Positions 1-8,562 of a stretch of DNA of 22,109 nucleotides are shown one piece after another. Under the pieces are notes generated by a model. It worked only from the letters and a program-made list of their open reading frames with translations. It was not told where the DNA came from and searched no databases. The stretch's first letter is position 1. Every line of letters begins with the position of its first letter. The stretch is from a virus: positions 1 through 22,109 of the IMG/VR virus record IMGVR_UViG_3300036819_000337. One strand, written 5' to 3'. The translations under genes were made by a program, and so were the position numbers.

Positions 1-1272
1 CAAGCCAATGATGTTGTCACCACCGGCCGAAGGCGAGTTGATCGAAATACCGGCCGGGGTATCAACAGCGGTTGCCGTGCCCTGGTTCAACCAACTTGTG
101 AATCCGGTATTGGCTTGAGTTGGGATGACTGCGGTTAGTGAGCCATAGAGGCCACCACGTTGCAGCACGACATCGGTATTGCCGGCGCCGCTACCGGAGC
201 CGGGGATGTAGAACATAAAGCCGGCGGTATCGTGCGCCGCGTTCAGCGTGGCAATAACGGTCGCGTGACCTGTAGCACCGTTGACATGGAAACCCTTGAT
301 ACGGCGCGGCGTGTTGTTCGGCGTTGTACTTGTGACATTGGCATCGATGCCAGTGGCGCCGGTCAACGGATAATCGTAGTTGGACGCCTGAACCGAGAAT
401 GCACCAACGATCAACCCCGCTGGCGAGTTGTATGAGTTCAGCGTCGGGGTGACGGAAGCGCTTTCCTGAAAACTGCCAACGATGGCGATCGGGCCGGCGA
501 CTCCGGCAAGCTCCCAAATGAGGGTTGATTGACCGCCGGCCGATGTGCCGAACGGAGTCTGCGTCGTGCTTTCGCCCGTACCGGCAACCCGGAACGCGGC
601 AAGAATGCCGTCCGTCGCGCTGCCATTCGTAACGATGATGGCGGTCCAGCCGGCAGATACGCCGACGCCATTGGACCAGTGCGTGCCGACTGCCAGCAGC
701 ACGTTGCCGGCTGCCGGCGTGCCGGACAGCGTGACCGCTGCGGACGTTCCGACAACACCGCCGGCTTGCACAACCGTGGGGGGTGTTCCACCGCCGCCAC
801 CACCGCCGGATACGGCAGTCCATGAGGGATTGGCGCCCGCACCGCCAGTCGTCAGAACGTTGCCGCTTGTACCGGGAGCTAGGACCGTCCAGCCGGTCGC
901 GCTGCGAAAGGCGATGTTGCCTTGCGTGGCGCCGAGCGCGTTATCGAGGTCGAGCGAATGGGTAAGGTGGTTGGCGGCTGCCGTGCAAAACACGGTGTGC
1001 GTGCCTGCCGACAAGCTGATCTTGCTGCCGCTGTTGGTAGAGGCATAAACCGACGTGCGGCTGAGCGTGTCAGGCGAGCCGGCGGTTACCGTTCCGGTGC
1101 CGACTTCCCAGCCGGTACCGTTGGCGTCGAGTAGGCAATAGTCACACGTGTTCGTGGTACCAATGCCGGAGACAAACGACTGATATTGTAAGGTTGGGCC
1201 ACCAAGAGAAAGGTCACTTGTTCCGGTTGTTGTGGTCGTCTCTTTGACGCGGTCTGCTACTATGAATGCCAA
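1..1272 (-). CDS. Phage tail fibre-like protein, 3' end outside window
   Basis: An open frame of 424 codons runs leftward off the window with no stop. It begins with TTG at 1272, giving MAFIVADRVKETTTTTGTS, a beginning I recognise from many phage tail proteins (MAF/Y-x-VADRVKETT); this decides the TTG start. No ATG is available at this position. The N-terminal part (about residues 1-155) is Thr/Gly/Ser-rich and beta-prone, with Cys43, Cys46 and Cys96. A run of seven glycines at 156-162 forms a linker to a second beta-rich domain. The Shine-Dalgarno AGAGG (1285-1289) lies 12 nt from the TTG but only 5 nt from an ATG that is followed at once by TAA (1274-1279). It is the last visible gene of the leftward virion operon, 21 bp after the LamG-like gene. 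A role in host attachment is inferred from position and composition. Confidence 0.82.
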   Translation of the reverse strand, partial: MAFIVADRVKETTTTTGTSDLSLGGPTLQYQSFVSGIGTTNTCDYCLLDANGTGWEVGTGTVTAGSPDTLSRTSVYASTNSGSKISLSAGTHTVFCTAAANHLTHSLDLDNALGATQGNIAFRSATGWTVLAPGTSGNVLTTGGAGANPSWTAVSGGGGGGGTPPTVVQAGGVVGTSAAVTLSGTPAAGNVLLAVGTHWSNGVGVSAGWTAIIVTNGSATDGILAAFRVAGTGESTTQTPFGTSAGGQSTLIWELAGVAGPIAIVGSFQESASVTPTLNSYNSPAGLIVGAFSVQASNYDYPLTGATGIDANVTSTTPNNTPRRIKGFHVNGATGHATVIATLNAAHDTAGFMFYIPGSGSGAGNTDVVLQRGGLYGSLTAVIPTQANTGFTSWLNQGTATAVDTPAGISINSPSAGGDNIIGL

Positions 1273-1293
1273 TTTACATCAGCGCCTCTTTCG

Positions 1294-2808
1294 TTATGTT
1301 GCGACCTTGGGGCCAGCTTGTAGTGCGTTCGCGGCTGCCAAGGTCCAATCCGCACCACCCGGTTGCACCGGGAAATACGAGTCTTTCCAACCATAGGCAG
1401 TACCAGCGGTCAGACCGGAGTTGGACCCTGCCGAGTCACTGGCACCGGACTTAATGCGTAGGTCTACTGTTCGCGGCCCGGTATCAGACCGCTTGAAGTT
1501 ACCTTTTGCCGCGACCGAATAAATGAATGCTTGCGACGGTGCGAGCGGCGGGAAGTTGTACCAATCTTGTTGTCCCGGTGTGCTCGACGTGATGACGCTG
1601 TAATCACCACCATTCGGGTTAAGGCTCACTGCCTCCCAATTGGTAGGCGCCGAGACGCAGTTACCCCAAACCATGTAGTTTGGCAGACCGCCTGTCATGG
1701 CCGGCGCCGTGCCGGGCAAGCCGGATGCGTAGGTGCGAGCCACAACAAAGCTGAACGCCTGAATATCATTCAGGAAGAGGAAAGAGCCGGTATCGGTGAG
1801 GAAACCAAGCCAATACGGAGTACCGGCGACAAGGCTTTGCGGCGTAAGGAGATCGCTTGTGACCGTGACACCGGAGGTCGTGCCTACTTGCTCAACGCCA
1901 CCTGACATCAGTGTGCCCGGCACACCGGACGCATCGGCATAGATGGCGCCTTTATATTTGGCGGCGCCATTGGTCTGATTGCTCACAGTGCTAACGGACG
2001 TGATGGTCTGATTGACCTTACTGACGAACTTGCGCAGCCATAGCGTTGCGCCGGGGCCGTCTGTCGAAATGGTGGTCGATGTATTGGTGCCGAGCATCGT
2101 CGCGGTCGCGGCCCACTGCGTCTGTGCGTCGGCATTCGGGAACCGCGTCTCGATACGCGGGTTGACCAACAACGGTGCGTTGTTGTGGGTGCCGGTCGTA
2201 TCGAACAAATACAGGTCGTCATAGGCCACAACGTTTAGGCCGGTTCGCCCGGTGTCGTTGCCAAGCATGAACACGTTGGCGTAGGAATTCGCGTTGGTGA
2301 TCGTGCTATGGGTGCCGGTCATGATGGGCAGCCCATCAAGCCAAAACTCGTACGACGCTGACGTGCCAAAGCCGATTTGAAATTCGAGGTAATGGCTGGT
2401 GTTTTGTGAAATTGAGGTCGCGCTTGCTTGGATTTGGGTACCGTTATACCCACCCTGGAAAAAGCCAATGGTACCGTTTGCCCACAACTGTACTGAGCAT
2501 TGCGTGGTGGTGATGTCCATGAACTTGAACATCGGGGCATAATCCGCACCGGCTGAGAGCCATGAGAAACGAAGGCCACCTATCAAAGTTGTGAAATTGC
2601 CGGGCAGAGTCTTTGTTACCCAACCCTCGGTACCGCCCTGGTTGTGAATCGCATATCCGGTGCGGGATAGGCCGGGAATGACAATCCATGAGTTTTGACC
2701 ATAGGAGGTCCATTCACCTTGCACCATTAAGGTGGCAAGGTCGGGCCGGCTTTGATTGCTTACCTGTGGGCCGTACTTGTCGAATCCATCGTAGAAAATT
2801 TCTGCCAA
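1294..2808 (-). CDS. Tail protein with LamG/concanavalin-like N-terminal domain
   Basis: About 504 aa from a TTG start at 2808 (MAEIFYDGFDKYG). The frame stays open upstream to 2859, but that part overlaps the preceding gene and looks like its shadow, so the TTG is preferred. Residues about 1-230 have the pattern of phage jelly-roll (LamG/concanavalin-like) virion proteins, including a YDDLYLFDTTG segment followed by NPRIETRFPNADAQTQW, which I know as a conserved junction in such proteins. The C-terminal half is beta-rich and ends with TLAAANALQAGPKVAT. A GAGG Shine-Dalgarno (2820-2823) overlaps the upstream stop codon and sits 11 nt before the TTG; an out-of-frame ATG lies 6 nt after it. Carbohydrate or receptor binding at the tail tip is a family-level inference. 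Confidence 0.75.
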   Translation of the reverse strand: MAEIFYDGFDKYGPQVSNQSRPDLATLMVQGEWTSYGQNSWIVIPGLSRTGYAIHNQGGTEGWVTKTLPGNFTTLIGGLRFSWLSAGADYAPMFKFMDITTTQCSVQLWANGTIGFFQGGYNGTQIQASATSISQNTSHYLEFQIGFGTSASYEFWLDGLPIMTGTHSTITNANSYANVFMLGNDTGRTGLNVVAYDDLYLFDTTGTHNNAPLLVNPRIETRFPNADAQTQWAATATMLGTNTSTTISTDGPGATLWLRKFVSKVNQTITSVSTVSNQTNGAAKYKGAIYADASGVPGTLMSGGVEQVGTTSGVTVTSDLLTPQSLVAGTPYWLGFLTDTGSFLFLNDIQAFSFVVARTYASGLPGTAPAMTGGLPNYMVWGNCVSAPTNWEAVSLNPNGGDYSVITSSTPGQQDWYNFPPLAPSQAFIYSVAAKGNFKRSDTGPRTVDLRIKSGASDSAGSNSGLTAGTAYGWKDSYFPVQPGGADWTLAAANALQAGPKVAT

Positions 2809-2821
2809 ACCATTCCGCGCC

Positions 2822-3343
2822 TCACAAGCTCGCCGTGTATGACACCTGAATGGTGTCAAAGATCGCGACTACTCTATCGCCGGAAGTGAACAATCCCGCC
2901 GAGTACAAGAATCCAGTTGTTGCGCCCGGTGTGCTTGTAGACCCTATGGTGATAAAGCCTCCCTTAACCGTTCCGGCGCCGGAAAACGAAAACAGCAATC
3001 CAATAGTCAATGCTTTGGTGCCTGCGCTGGCAGCGCTCCATGTGCAAATCTTTCTATTGCCGGTATAGGTCGGCGTATTGCCGGTTGTGTTGGCTTCTTT
3101 CCAGCCGTTGCTACCGTTGATCTGTGCGGCGGTGTCAGTCGCGGCCAATGCGCTAAACGACGTGCTTGAGATCAAACCCATGTGGGTGACACCACCCGCA
3201 CCCATCGCGAGGTATGTATCGAGGGCGTAGTTCTTTCCCTGCGTGGTGACGAGATTGTCTATGACATCGCGCCATTTCTCTTTACCGTCCGGGCCGTAAC
3301 AAACAACGTCATACCGCCCGTGCGCTTGCAACAAATCCTGCAC
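2822..3343 (-). CDS. Phage tail/virion protein next to fibres
   Basis: 173 aa from a GTG start at 3343 (MQDLLQAHGRYDVVCYGPDGK). The N-terminus matches a widespread small phage protein whose members begin with GRFDV-C-DADG-xKW followed by NLV-T-GKN; here it reads KWRDVIDNLVTTQGKNYALD. The rest is Gly/Ser/Thr-rich and beta-prone, as in structural proteins found between tail hub and fibre genes. Immediately before the GTG, in frame, are ATG (3347-3349) and TAG (3344-3346). AGAGG (3355-3359) is ideally placed (5 nt) for that ATG, not for the GTG. The gap to the upstream hub gene is 32 bp. Biochemical role unknown; a structural role is inferred from neighbours. Confidence 0.72.
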   Translation of the reverse strand: MQDLLQAHGRYDVVCYGPDGKEKWRDVIDNLVTTQGKNYALDTYLAMGAGGVTHMGLISSTSFSALAATDTAAQINGSNGWKEANTTGNTPTYTGNRKICTWSAASAGTKALTIGLLFSFSGAGTVKGGFITIGSTSTPGATTGFLYSAGLFTSGDRVVAIFDTIQVSYTASL

Positions 3344-3372
3344 CTACATGCGCGCCTCTTAAACTGTTGTGG

Positions 3373-3378
3373 TATTTA
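3373..3378 (-). promoter_or_regulatory. TAAATA box before 173-aa gene
   Basis: Leftward GCTAAATACCAC; the TAA is also the hub gene's stop. It lies 23 nt before ATG-TAG and 29 nt before the GTG. Confidence 0.35.
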
Positions 3379-5448
3379 GCGGTAGGTCGAGGCGGCAGCT
3401 TCTACCTCGACTCCCTGTATGTGCTGCCACACCGCTGCCGCCGGGATCGTGATGCGACCGCGCATGAACCGCGCGTCTACCCGGATAGGACATCCGCCAT
3501 AGGCATTCATCGCTACCGGGTCGCTGTAGACCACCGCATCCTCAAGACGGTTGCGGCTGCCGACGCTCACGGACGGTACGCCACCATCAACGATCGGCCG
3601 GGCCAACGTCGCGCGGGATCGCTTGCCCTCGGTAGGCTGGCCTTCCAACGTCTCTATCGTCGCGGCAAGGTTGGGGCCGGCGAAGGTTGACACCTGCCAG
3701 TCGGCATCAAAGGCTAGGAGGTACGGCTTGCCGCCCTGCCAGAACGGGGAGTCGAGTTCCGGGGTTAAGGTGTCAAGGGTGCCGAACTGGTCTAGCTGGT
3801 CCAGGCTGTACCCGGTGCTCAAACCCTGCCCCAGCCATGAAATGTTGATCCGGGCCATAGACCAACGGTTAAGCTGCCAATTGTAGACAAGTAGCCGGTT
3901 GGGGATGCCGCCCGACTCCGGGCCGCAATATGCCCACATAATGAGCCGGCCGGTCGGATCAGCACTACCTTGCGTTAGGTACAGGTAATCAATATCGACT
4001 CCATCGTCGGGGTCGCTAAAAAACCATTTCGCGATCTTGTTCGCAGAAATGAAAGATGGTGTATTTCCGTCGAATGCTACAAATCCTGACGAGCCGCAAT
4101 AGTAGCAGATTCCATTATTAACAACTACTGAGCGCGGCACCCTACAACCAACCGCACCTTGTGCAATCTGAAAGTCAAAGATGGCAGGACTACCGACATA
4201 GCGGCCGGTATAAACGCCATCATCTAGCAGGATCACAAGGTCGGCAGCTTGAAGATTTGAAGCGATACCTCGGATATGTCCAAGGTCAGACCGCAAGTCT
4301 TGTGCGTCGGATTGTACTTGTGCCGCCTCGGTTGATCCCAGGTCAGGCCAGTACGCGGCGTCACCAATGGCAGACCAATGCACCCGCTGCGGATAGTTGA
4401 TGCCGTCTGATGGTTCGGTGACGTTCGCCAACATGAGGAAGTTGCGAACGGTGCAGACGTACTTGCCGAATGGCGCCCGGTACCTGTTCAGCGGAGAGAA
4501 CTGGCGATCCGTGTCAATGTTCATGCATTGCGGAGGATCGTCGCCATTGGTCGCGATGATCGCGTTGCCGAAGGCCGTCATTGACCACGGATTGTAAGAC
4601 GTGGCCGTGTAGGAGATCGCCGAGCTTGTCGTTGCCGTGGTGGTCAGATTGAACGTGACGCCATCGCCAGTGCCGCCCGCGACCGTGACCGGGTTGTTAG
4701 GCTGGTCTGTGTAGTCGCCAGGGCGGGAGACGTGCGCTGTCAGCACTTGGCCGGTTGTGGCGTCTGTCAGCCATGTGAGATTGAACTGAGCGCCTGTGCC
4801 GGCGCCTCCGGTCACTGCCGCCGGGTTTGTCGGCTTGACGCTGTAATCGCCCTGCCGCGACAGATGGCATGTGACGATCGCGCCGCCGCCACCTACCGTA
4901 TCGACCGTGACCTGTGCGGCCGTCGTGAACGTGCCGCCGACAAGGGTCAGGATGTTGCCCGGTGCGTACCCGGTGCCATCGGCCGCGAATGCCGCCGTCT
5001 CGACGTGGTAGAGGGCCGGGCCTACGCTATCGATCGTGATTTGCGAGGTCGTGAAACTGGTAGGCCAAACGACGGTCACAATGTCGCCCGGCGCATAGCC
5101 GTGGCCGTGATTGACGGTCGCGAGCGCGGTCACGCTGTAATGGGTGTTGACGCCGGAAACGTCTACAAAGCCGGAATCACCCGTCTTGAACTGGTACAGC
5201 TTTGACTTGGTGCCGGTGATAATGTGCTCATTACCGTTGGCATTAAGGAAGCTGTAGAGGCCGAACGGTTCGTCTGGCAGCGCTGGAATAGGGTTGACGC
5301 TGCGATTGCCGGTAAAGGCAGTGAGCGACGGCAGCGGACCATAGGATTGCGATGTGAGCGGCACGACATTGCGTGCCACGGTCATGCCGGGGTTGTTGAA
5401 TGACGGTAAATCGGGAGTCCACTCTCCAAGTGGCAATGTTGCGGGCAT
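3376..5448 (-). CDS. P22 gp10-like tail hub / DNA stabilisation protein
   Basis: 690 aa. The central and C-terminal parts (FGKYVCTVRNFLMLANV, RVHWSAIGDAAYWPD, DLVILLDDGVYTGRYVGSP, GICYYCGSSGFVAFDG) resemble the P22 gp10 family, which forms the beta-propeller hub that closes the portal after DNA packaging and carries tail appendages. It starts MPATLPLGEWTPDLPSFNNPG, typical of the group. Residues about 105-275 are an inserted cassette of short beta modules: GYAPG at about 117 and 160, GDY at 200 and 244, and NPxxVxGGxGxGxxFNLT at about 208-225 and 252-269. The ATG overlaps the adaptor stop codon (TAATG), so translation is probably coupled; no Shine-Dalgarno is evident. Family assignment is by pattern recognition only. 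Confidence 0.75.
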   Translation of the reverse strand: MPATLPLGEWTPDLPSFNNPGMTVARNVVPLTSQSYGPLPSLTAFTGNRSVNPIPALPDEPFGLYSFLNANGNEHIITGTKSKLYQFKTGDSGFVDVSGVNTHYSVTALATVNHGHGYAPGDIVTVVWPTSFTTSQITIDSVGPALYHVETAAFAADGTGYAPGNILTLVGGTFTTAAQVTVDTVGGGGAIVTCHLSRQGDYSVKPTNPAAVTGGAGTGAQFNLTWLTDATTGQVLTAHVSRPGDYTDQPNNPVTVAGGTGDGVTFNLTTTATTSSAISYTATSYNPWSMTAFGNAIIATNGDDPPQCMNIDTDRQFSPLNRYRAPFGKYVCTVRNFLMLANVTEPSDGINYPQRVHWSAIGDAAYWPDLGSTEAAQVQSDAQDLRSDLGHIRGIASNLQAADLVILLDDGVYTGRYVGSPAIFDFQIAQGAVGCRVPRSVVVNNGICYYCGSSGFVAFDGNTPSFISANKIAKWFFSDPDDGVDIDYLYLTQGSADPTGRLIMWAYCGPESGGIPNRLLVYNWQLNRWSMARINISWLGQGLSTGYSLDQLDQFGTLDTLTPELDSPFWQGGKPYLLAFDADWQVSTFAGPNLAATIETLEGQPTEGKRSRATLARPIVDGGVPSVSVGSRNRLEDAVVYSDPVAMNAYGGCPIRVDARFMRGRITIPAAAVWQHIQGVEVEAAASTYR

Positions 5449-6089
5449 TATGGGTTGCCCGTGTCAGTGCGCATCGTGAGCGCGGCGCCACCAAGACGAT
5501 AACGCTGATCTTGTATCTTGATTCCGGCATATGCAGCTTCACGACGCTGCACGAACAACTGGAATCGTTGTACTGAGTTGTCCGCACCAAGGAATAGCTC
5601 GGCTTCCGCGAGACTTCCCCACAAGTAGGCGTCTGGAAACTGCGCCAAGAGCCAATTTGAGGCGTTGTCATCGGATAGAGCGGGGATCGCCTGCCAATAC
5701 TCGACGCGGATCGTGTAAACACCACCCGGTGTTGGTCCAAACCGAACATTTGACCCTTCAATGGTGTAGTTGAACGGTTGTGCGGCGTTATTCCATATCC
5801 ATGTGTCGTCGAGTTGTGTCGGCGGCAGGTAATCGAGCACAACAAGCGGCTTTGCAGTCGCGATTGATAGCTCACGCGGCGCCAAAAAGTCGTCTGGCAA
5901 CGCGTACGTGTCCGTACCGTTAACCGTCGTGATGTTATAGCTGATTTCTTGGTAGTGAGTGCGTAGCTGACGCGATGCATCCGCCTCGAACAAGGCAATG
6001 AGATCGCCTGTCGGGATTAGTGGATCGCCAGGACGGCCGAGCCACGAACAAATCGAGTCTTTGAGGTCGGAATATGATGATAGGCCCAT
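5448..6089 (-). CDS. Head-to-tail adaptor (P22 gp4 / tail tubular A type)
   Basis: 213 aa. It opens with SSYSDLKDSICSWLGRPGD and ADASRQLRTH, then YNITTVNGTDTYALPDDFLAPREL. This is the standard layout of phage adaptor proteins: an N-terminal helical bundle, then a TYALPDDF beta segment, then a C-terminal helical part (FPDAYLWGSLAEAELFLGAD). Such proteins form the ring that joins portal to tail hub, which fits its place between the capsid and gp10-like genes. There is no Shine-Dalgarno. TAAATA lies exactly 6 nt before the ATG, so the message may be leaderless. The stop overlaps the next start (TAATG). Length is normal for the group. Confidence 0.8.
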   Translation of the reverse strand: MGLSSYSDLKDSICSWLGRPGDPLIPTGDLIALFEADASRQLRTHYQEISYNITTVNGTDTYALPDDFLAPRELSIATAKPLVVLDYLPPTQLDDTWIWNNAAQPFNYTIEGSNVRFGPTPGGVYTIRVEYWQAIPALSDDNASNWLLAQFPDAYLWGSLAEAELFLGADNSVQRFQLFVQRREAAYAGIKIQDQRYRLGGAALTMRTDTGNP

Positions 6090-6095
6090 ACACGA

Positions 6096-6101
6096 TATTT
6101 A
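6096..6101 (-). promoter_or_regulatory. TAAATA box, 6 nt before adaptor ATG
   Basis: Leftward GAGTAAATATCGTGT then ATG. No Shine-Dalgarno and no TTGACA-like -35 is seen. The spacing puts the A of ATG at the expected transcription start of a -10-only promoter. Confidence 0.5.
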
Positions 6102-6117
6102 CTCGCGGGGCCTACCT

Positions 6118-6447
6118 TCACATTATCATGTGGTTGACGCGCAAATAGCGCCACTCATTCGAGTTGAGCAACCGCTTGACGGCCGGCATGTGGTTTTTGT
6201 TGTAGATGTCCACGCCGTACTTGGTCAGCCACAAATAAATGATGTCAATCGGGATATGGGCCATATGCACCATGTCACGATCTTTGTCCGTGTAGCCATT
6301 GGTGCCGTCATTCTGCCGTTTCTTGTTCGACTCGATGATAGACGACACGTCCGCAGTGCGGTGTATGTATGCCTTATCTTCGGTTTCGTCGTACTCAAAG
6401 GTCTCGACGGCGCCCGTTTCCGGGTCGGTAAGGAAATGCCTTTTCAT
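6118..6447 (-). CDS. Conserved small phage protein downstream of major capsid
   Basis: 109 aa from ATG at 6447 (MKRHFLTDPETGAVETFEYD). An in-frame extension upstream to 6483 would read through the terminator hairpin after the capsid gene, so the later ATG is chosen. The beginning, a short strand then DPETGAVETFEYDE, and the later DKDRDMVHMAHIPIDIIYLWLTKYGVDIYNK resemble small proteins found after the capsid gene in other podovirus-like phages. Their function is not known to me. The protein is rich in charged residues with no membrane segment. No clear Shine-Dalgarno was found. A role in virion assembly is inferred only from position. Confidence 0.65.
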   Translation of the reverse strand: MKRHFLTDPETGAVETFEYDETEDKAYIHRTADVSSIIESNKKRQNDGTNGYTDKDRDMVHMAHIPIDIIYLWLTKYGVDIYNKNHMPAVKRLLNSNEWRYLRVNHMIM

Positions 6448-6462
6448 GGTTGTGTGAAAGCG

Positions 6463-6492
6463 AAAACCCCCGGCTTTTAACACCGGGGGTTT
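6463..6492 (-). terminator. Intrinsic terminator after major capsid gene
   Basis: Leftward, a 10-bp stem (AAACCCCCGG at 6483-6492 with CCGGGGGTTT at 6464-6473) with a 9-nt loop ends in TTTT. It begins 8 bp past the capsid stop codon. It probably lowers expression of tail genes relative to capsid. Confidence 0.8.
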
Positions 6493-6499
6493 AAGTCGC

Positions 6500-7450
6500 T
6501 TAGGTCAGGTCAGCGATGACACCCGAAGATGCCTCGTTGCGTGCCTCAAGCGTGTACTCGGCGATCAGCATCTTTTTCTCGGCGTCGCCAGTCTTGGCAA
6601 GGTCTGCCATCTGAATCGGCCGGTACCAAGCCAGCGCCCAATAGTCGCTGTTCAGTACGAAGATTTCACGCGCCCGCATGAAGCGGTCGGGTACAATCTT
6701 CACTTCACCAAAGTCGCCGGAATACAGGTTCACACCCGCAACGATCTTTTCAGCCGTCGCTTCCATGAACCGGGTCGCGTTACCCGTGAACGCCGAGACA
6801 GTGCCCTTCTGACCGGGAGGGGTCAGCATGATGTCCGGCTGTTCGCCCGATGCCGTGAAAATGCCCGCGAGGACAGTCTTCAGCATGGCCTCGGTAACCG
6901 CCCGCTGCGTGCCATCAGTCGGCAAATCCGTACCGTCGCCGGTTGGGTTTGTGCCGGACGTGCCGCGCGACGAACTGGTTTTGATCCACGCGGACACACC
7001 CGCGAGAGTCGGCGCCGTGCCGGACGCTGCCGCTACAGCCGCTTGGCGATTCAGGCAGATGCCCTCAATGTCGCGGCGAAGCTCGCGGCCACGCTTTGCC
7101 ACCTGATAGGCCATTTCCGACTTGCGGCCGGCCTTTAGGGCGACTTCCTCAGTACCCGAGATAATCAGCGTCTTACGGCTGATCTGTGTCCGGTTACCCA
7201 GGCGTGCGGTTGGCGTGGTCTGCTGGTACGAAGTGATGTCATCACCCTGTACCTGTGCATTGGTGACATCGAATGCGGCGAGCGCATCGGTCTGCCATTC
7301 GTGCAGAGTGTTTGTTGCCTTCGCCTTCGCGATCGACGTGACAAACGGGGTTTCTGTTGGCGAGACGTTCCAAATTACGTCTGTAAGGTCTTCACGCAGA
7401 CCCTTTGCGTCATAGCTCATGAAAGTGTTAGTGATTGCGTTACCGGCCAT
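6500..7450 (-). CDS. Major capsid protein (SU10/DUF5309-like)
   Basis: 316 aa. Conserved features are SPTETPFVTSIAKAKATNTLHEWQTD (about residues 30-55), LGNRTQISRKTLIISGTEE (84-102), RGRELRRDIE, PDIMLTPPGQKG and the C-terminal MLIAEYTLEARNEASSGVIADL. These match the SU10-type capsid family (DUF5309), HK97-fold shells seen in kuraviruses and relatives. The gene directly follows the scaffold gene, as expected. Upstream, AGAGG (7465-7469) is placed 5 nt from an ATG that reads ATG-CCA-TAG (7451-7459), and the true ATG follows directly at 7450. A terminator lies just after the stop. A shorter homologue of this protein is encoded at 12744-13448. Confidence 0.88.
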   Translation of the reverse strand: MAGNAITNTFMSYDAKGLREDLTDVIWNVSPTETPFVTSIAKAKATNTLHEWQTDALAAFDVTNAQVQGDDITSYQQTTPTARLGNRTQISRKTLIISGTEEVALKAGRKSEMAYQVAKRGRELRRDIEGICLNRQAAVAAASGTAPTLAGVSAWIKTSSSRGTSGTNPTGDGTDLPTDGTQRAVTEAMLKTVLAGIFTASGEQPDIMLTPPGQKGTVSAFTGNATRFMEATAEKIVAGVNLYSGDFGEVKIVPDRFMRAREIFVLNSDYWALAWYRPIQMADLAKTGDAEKKMLIAEYTLEARNEASSGVIADLT

Positions 7451-7477
7451 CTATGGCATCTGTACCTCTTGTCAAAA

Positions 7478-8536
7478 TCATAGGATATTTTCGAGAAGCC
7501 TTGCGGCATCCCGTGTCGAGCCAGACCGTCGTAGCTGCTTGTACTGATCGTTGATTACCTTGTTCCGACTATCCTCACGAACTGGCGCAGCATTGGGCGT
7601 CATGAGACGTGGTGCCGGAGCACCTGTCTTTTTGCCTTTTGCAGATACGCGAGCCGCTTCCAACTTTTCCAATTGGGCGAGGCGAGCCATCGCACGCACA
7701 ATACGTGCATCGGTGACTCCATTGACTTCCTCATGGCTGAAACCGAGGTTTGACATGGTTGAACCAATGTCTTTGACCAAGGCGACCGCTTTTGACTGGT
7801 CCTTAAACTCCGGGACATACTCGACAAGCTGGTCATATTGATTGGCAAGGCGAGCCTGCATCTGCTGCTGTTGGTGCGCATTCTGTTGCGCCTCAACCTG
7901 CTGCATCTGCTGCTGCATGAATCCAACACGTTGACGAAGGCCGTCACGAACCGCTGATAGGCGGACATACTCGGCTGGATCGTCAGATGCCAGTTTCACC
8001 CAATTAACATTCTCAACCTGCTGAATCTCGGGGATCGTCAGGGTAATAAGCTGATTAAGTGTTTGTGCATACTGAGTCTGTACTTCACTCGCTTTCTGAA
8101 CATGTGCCTCTACGGCTTTCCGTTCGTCGGCAAGCTGTTGCATCCGTTGATTGATAGCCTTGTCCCGCTCACCTTCCCGGCGTGCAACAACATGCTGCAA
8201 ATCGAGTGGAAGTTCCTTGAACTTAGCCGCATCTTCGGCTGACCATGATTTCGGAGGTTCGACAATGGCCGGCTTTTCTTCCGGTTCGTCACCTACTTCG
8301 TCGGTCTCTTCGTCCGCGCTGGCAGAACTCTCGTCCTGTGCGTCGTCTTCTACCTCGTCCTCTGCATCGTCTGCATTGTCCGGGGTAAAACTTGTGTCCT
8401 CATACTCATCATCCGAGGCGTCGTCTGTTTGCGGCACAACATGACCTGAAAGGTCTAGCAGACCTTCGATATGTGCCGCCGCAGACCGCTCATCGGTTAC
8501 GGGAGGAAGTGATTCTGTTTTGCTTGTTTCAGCCAT
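7478..8536 (-). CDS. Scaffolding protein
   Basis: 352 aa. The N-terminal 100 residues are extremely acidic (runs of D/E between about 40 and 92). A KSWSAEDAAKFKELP motif follows, common in phage scaffolds (the 'W-xx-EDAAKFxELP' segment). Then come long Gln-rich coiled-coil helices (RQRVGFMQQQMQQVEAQQNA region) and a basic C-terminus (RLMTPNAAPVREDSRNK, QLRRSGSTRDAARLLENIL). Scaffolds of this type line the procapsid interior and leave before DNA entry; the basic tail would contact the capsid. The gene sits directly before the major capsid gene with a 27-bp gap, the usual order. TAAATA followed by GGTTTTACG precedes the ATG. Confidence 0.85.
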   Translation of the reverse strand: MAETSKTESLPPVTDERSAAAHIEGLLDLSGHVVPQTDDASDDEYEDTSFTPDNADDAEDEVEDDAQDESSASADEETDEVGDEPEEKPAIVEPPKSWSAEDAAKFKELPLDLQHVVARREGERDKAINQRMQQLADERKAVEAHVQKASEVQTQYAQTLNQLITLTIPEIQQVENVNWVKLASDDPAEYVRLSAVRDGLRQRVGFMQQQMQQVEAQQNAHQQQQMQARLANQYDQLVEYVPEFKDQSKAVALVKDIGSTMSNLGFSHEEVNGVTDARIVRAMARLAQLEKLEAARVSAKGKKTGAPAPRLMTPNAAPVREDSRNKVINDQYKQLRRSGSTRDAARLLENIL

Positions 8537-8545
8537 CGTAAAACC

Positions 8546-8551
8546 TATTTA
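8546..8551 (-). promoter_or_regulatory. TAAATA box before scaffold gene
   Basis: Leftward ATAAATAGGTTTTACG then ATG; the box lies 9 nt from the start. It shares TAAATAGG with the boxes before the 149-aa gene and terS. Confidence 0.45.
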
Positions 8552-8562
8552 TGTTTTTGTTC

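Noticed and set aside
191-842. ORFs of 210 and 134 codons on the minus strand, and 167 codons on the plus strand
   Set aside because: They are shadows of the true fibre frame, which has no ATG but starts at TTG 1272 and stays open to the window edge.
1-1272. Diversity-generating retroelement variable region in the fibre gene
   Set aside because: No reverse transcriptase and no template repeat were seen in the window.
2809-2859. Extension of the LamG-like protein to 2859
   Set aside because: It overlaps the end of the 173-aa gene and reads as Arg/Cys-rich shadow sequence; TTG 2808 fits a ribosome site and a typical N-terminus.
6448-6483. Upstream start of the 109-aa gene at 6483
   Set aside because: It would translate the terminator hairpin; ATG 6447 is more sensible.
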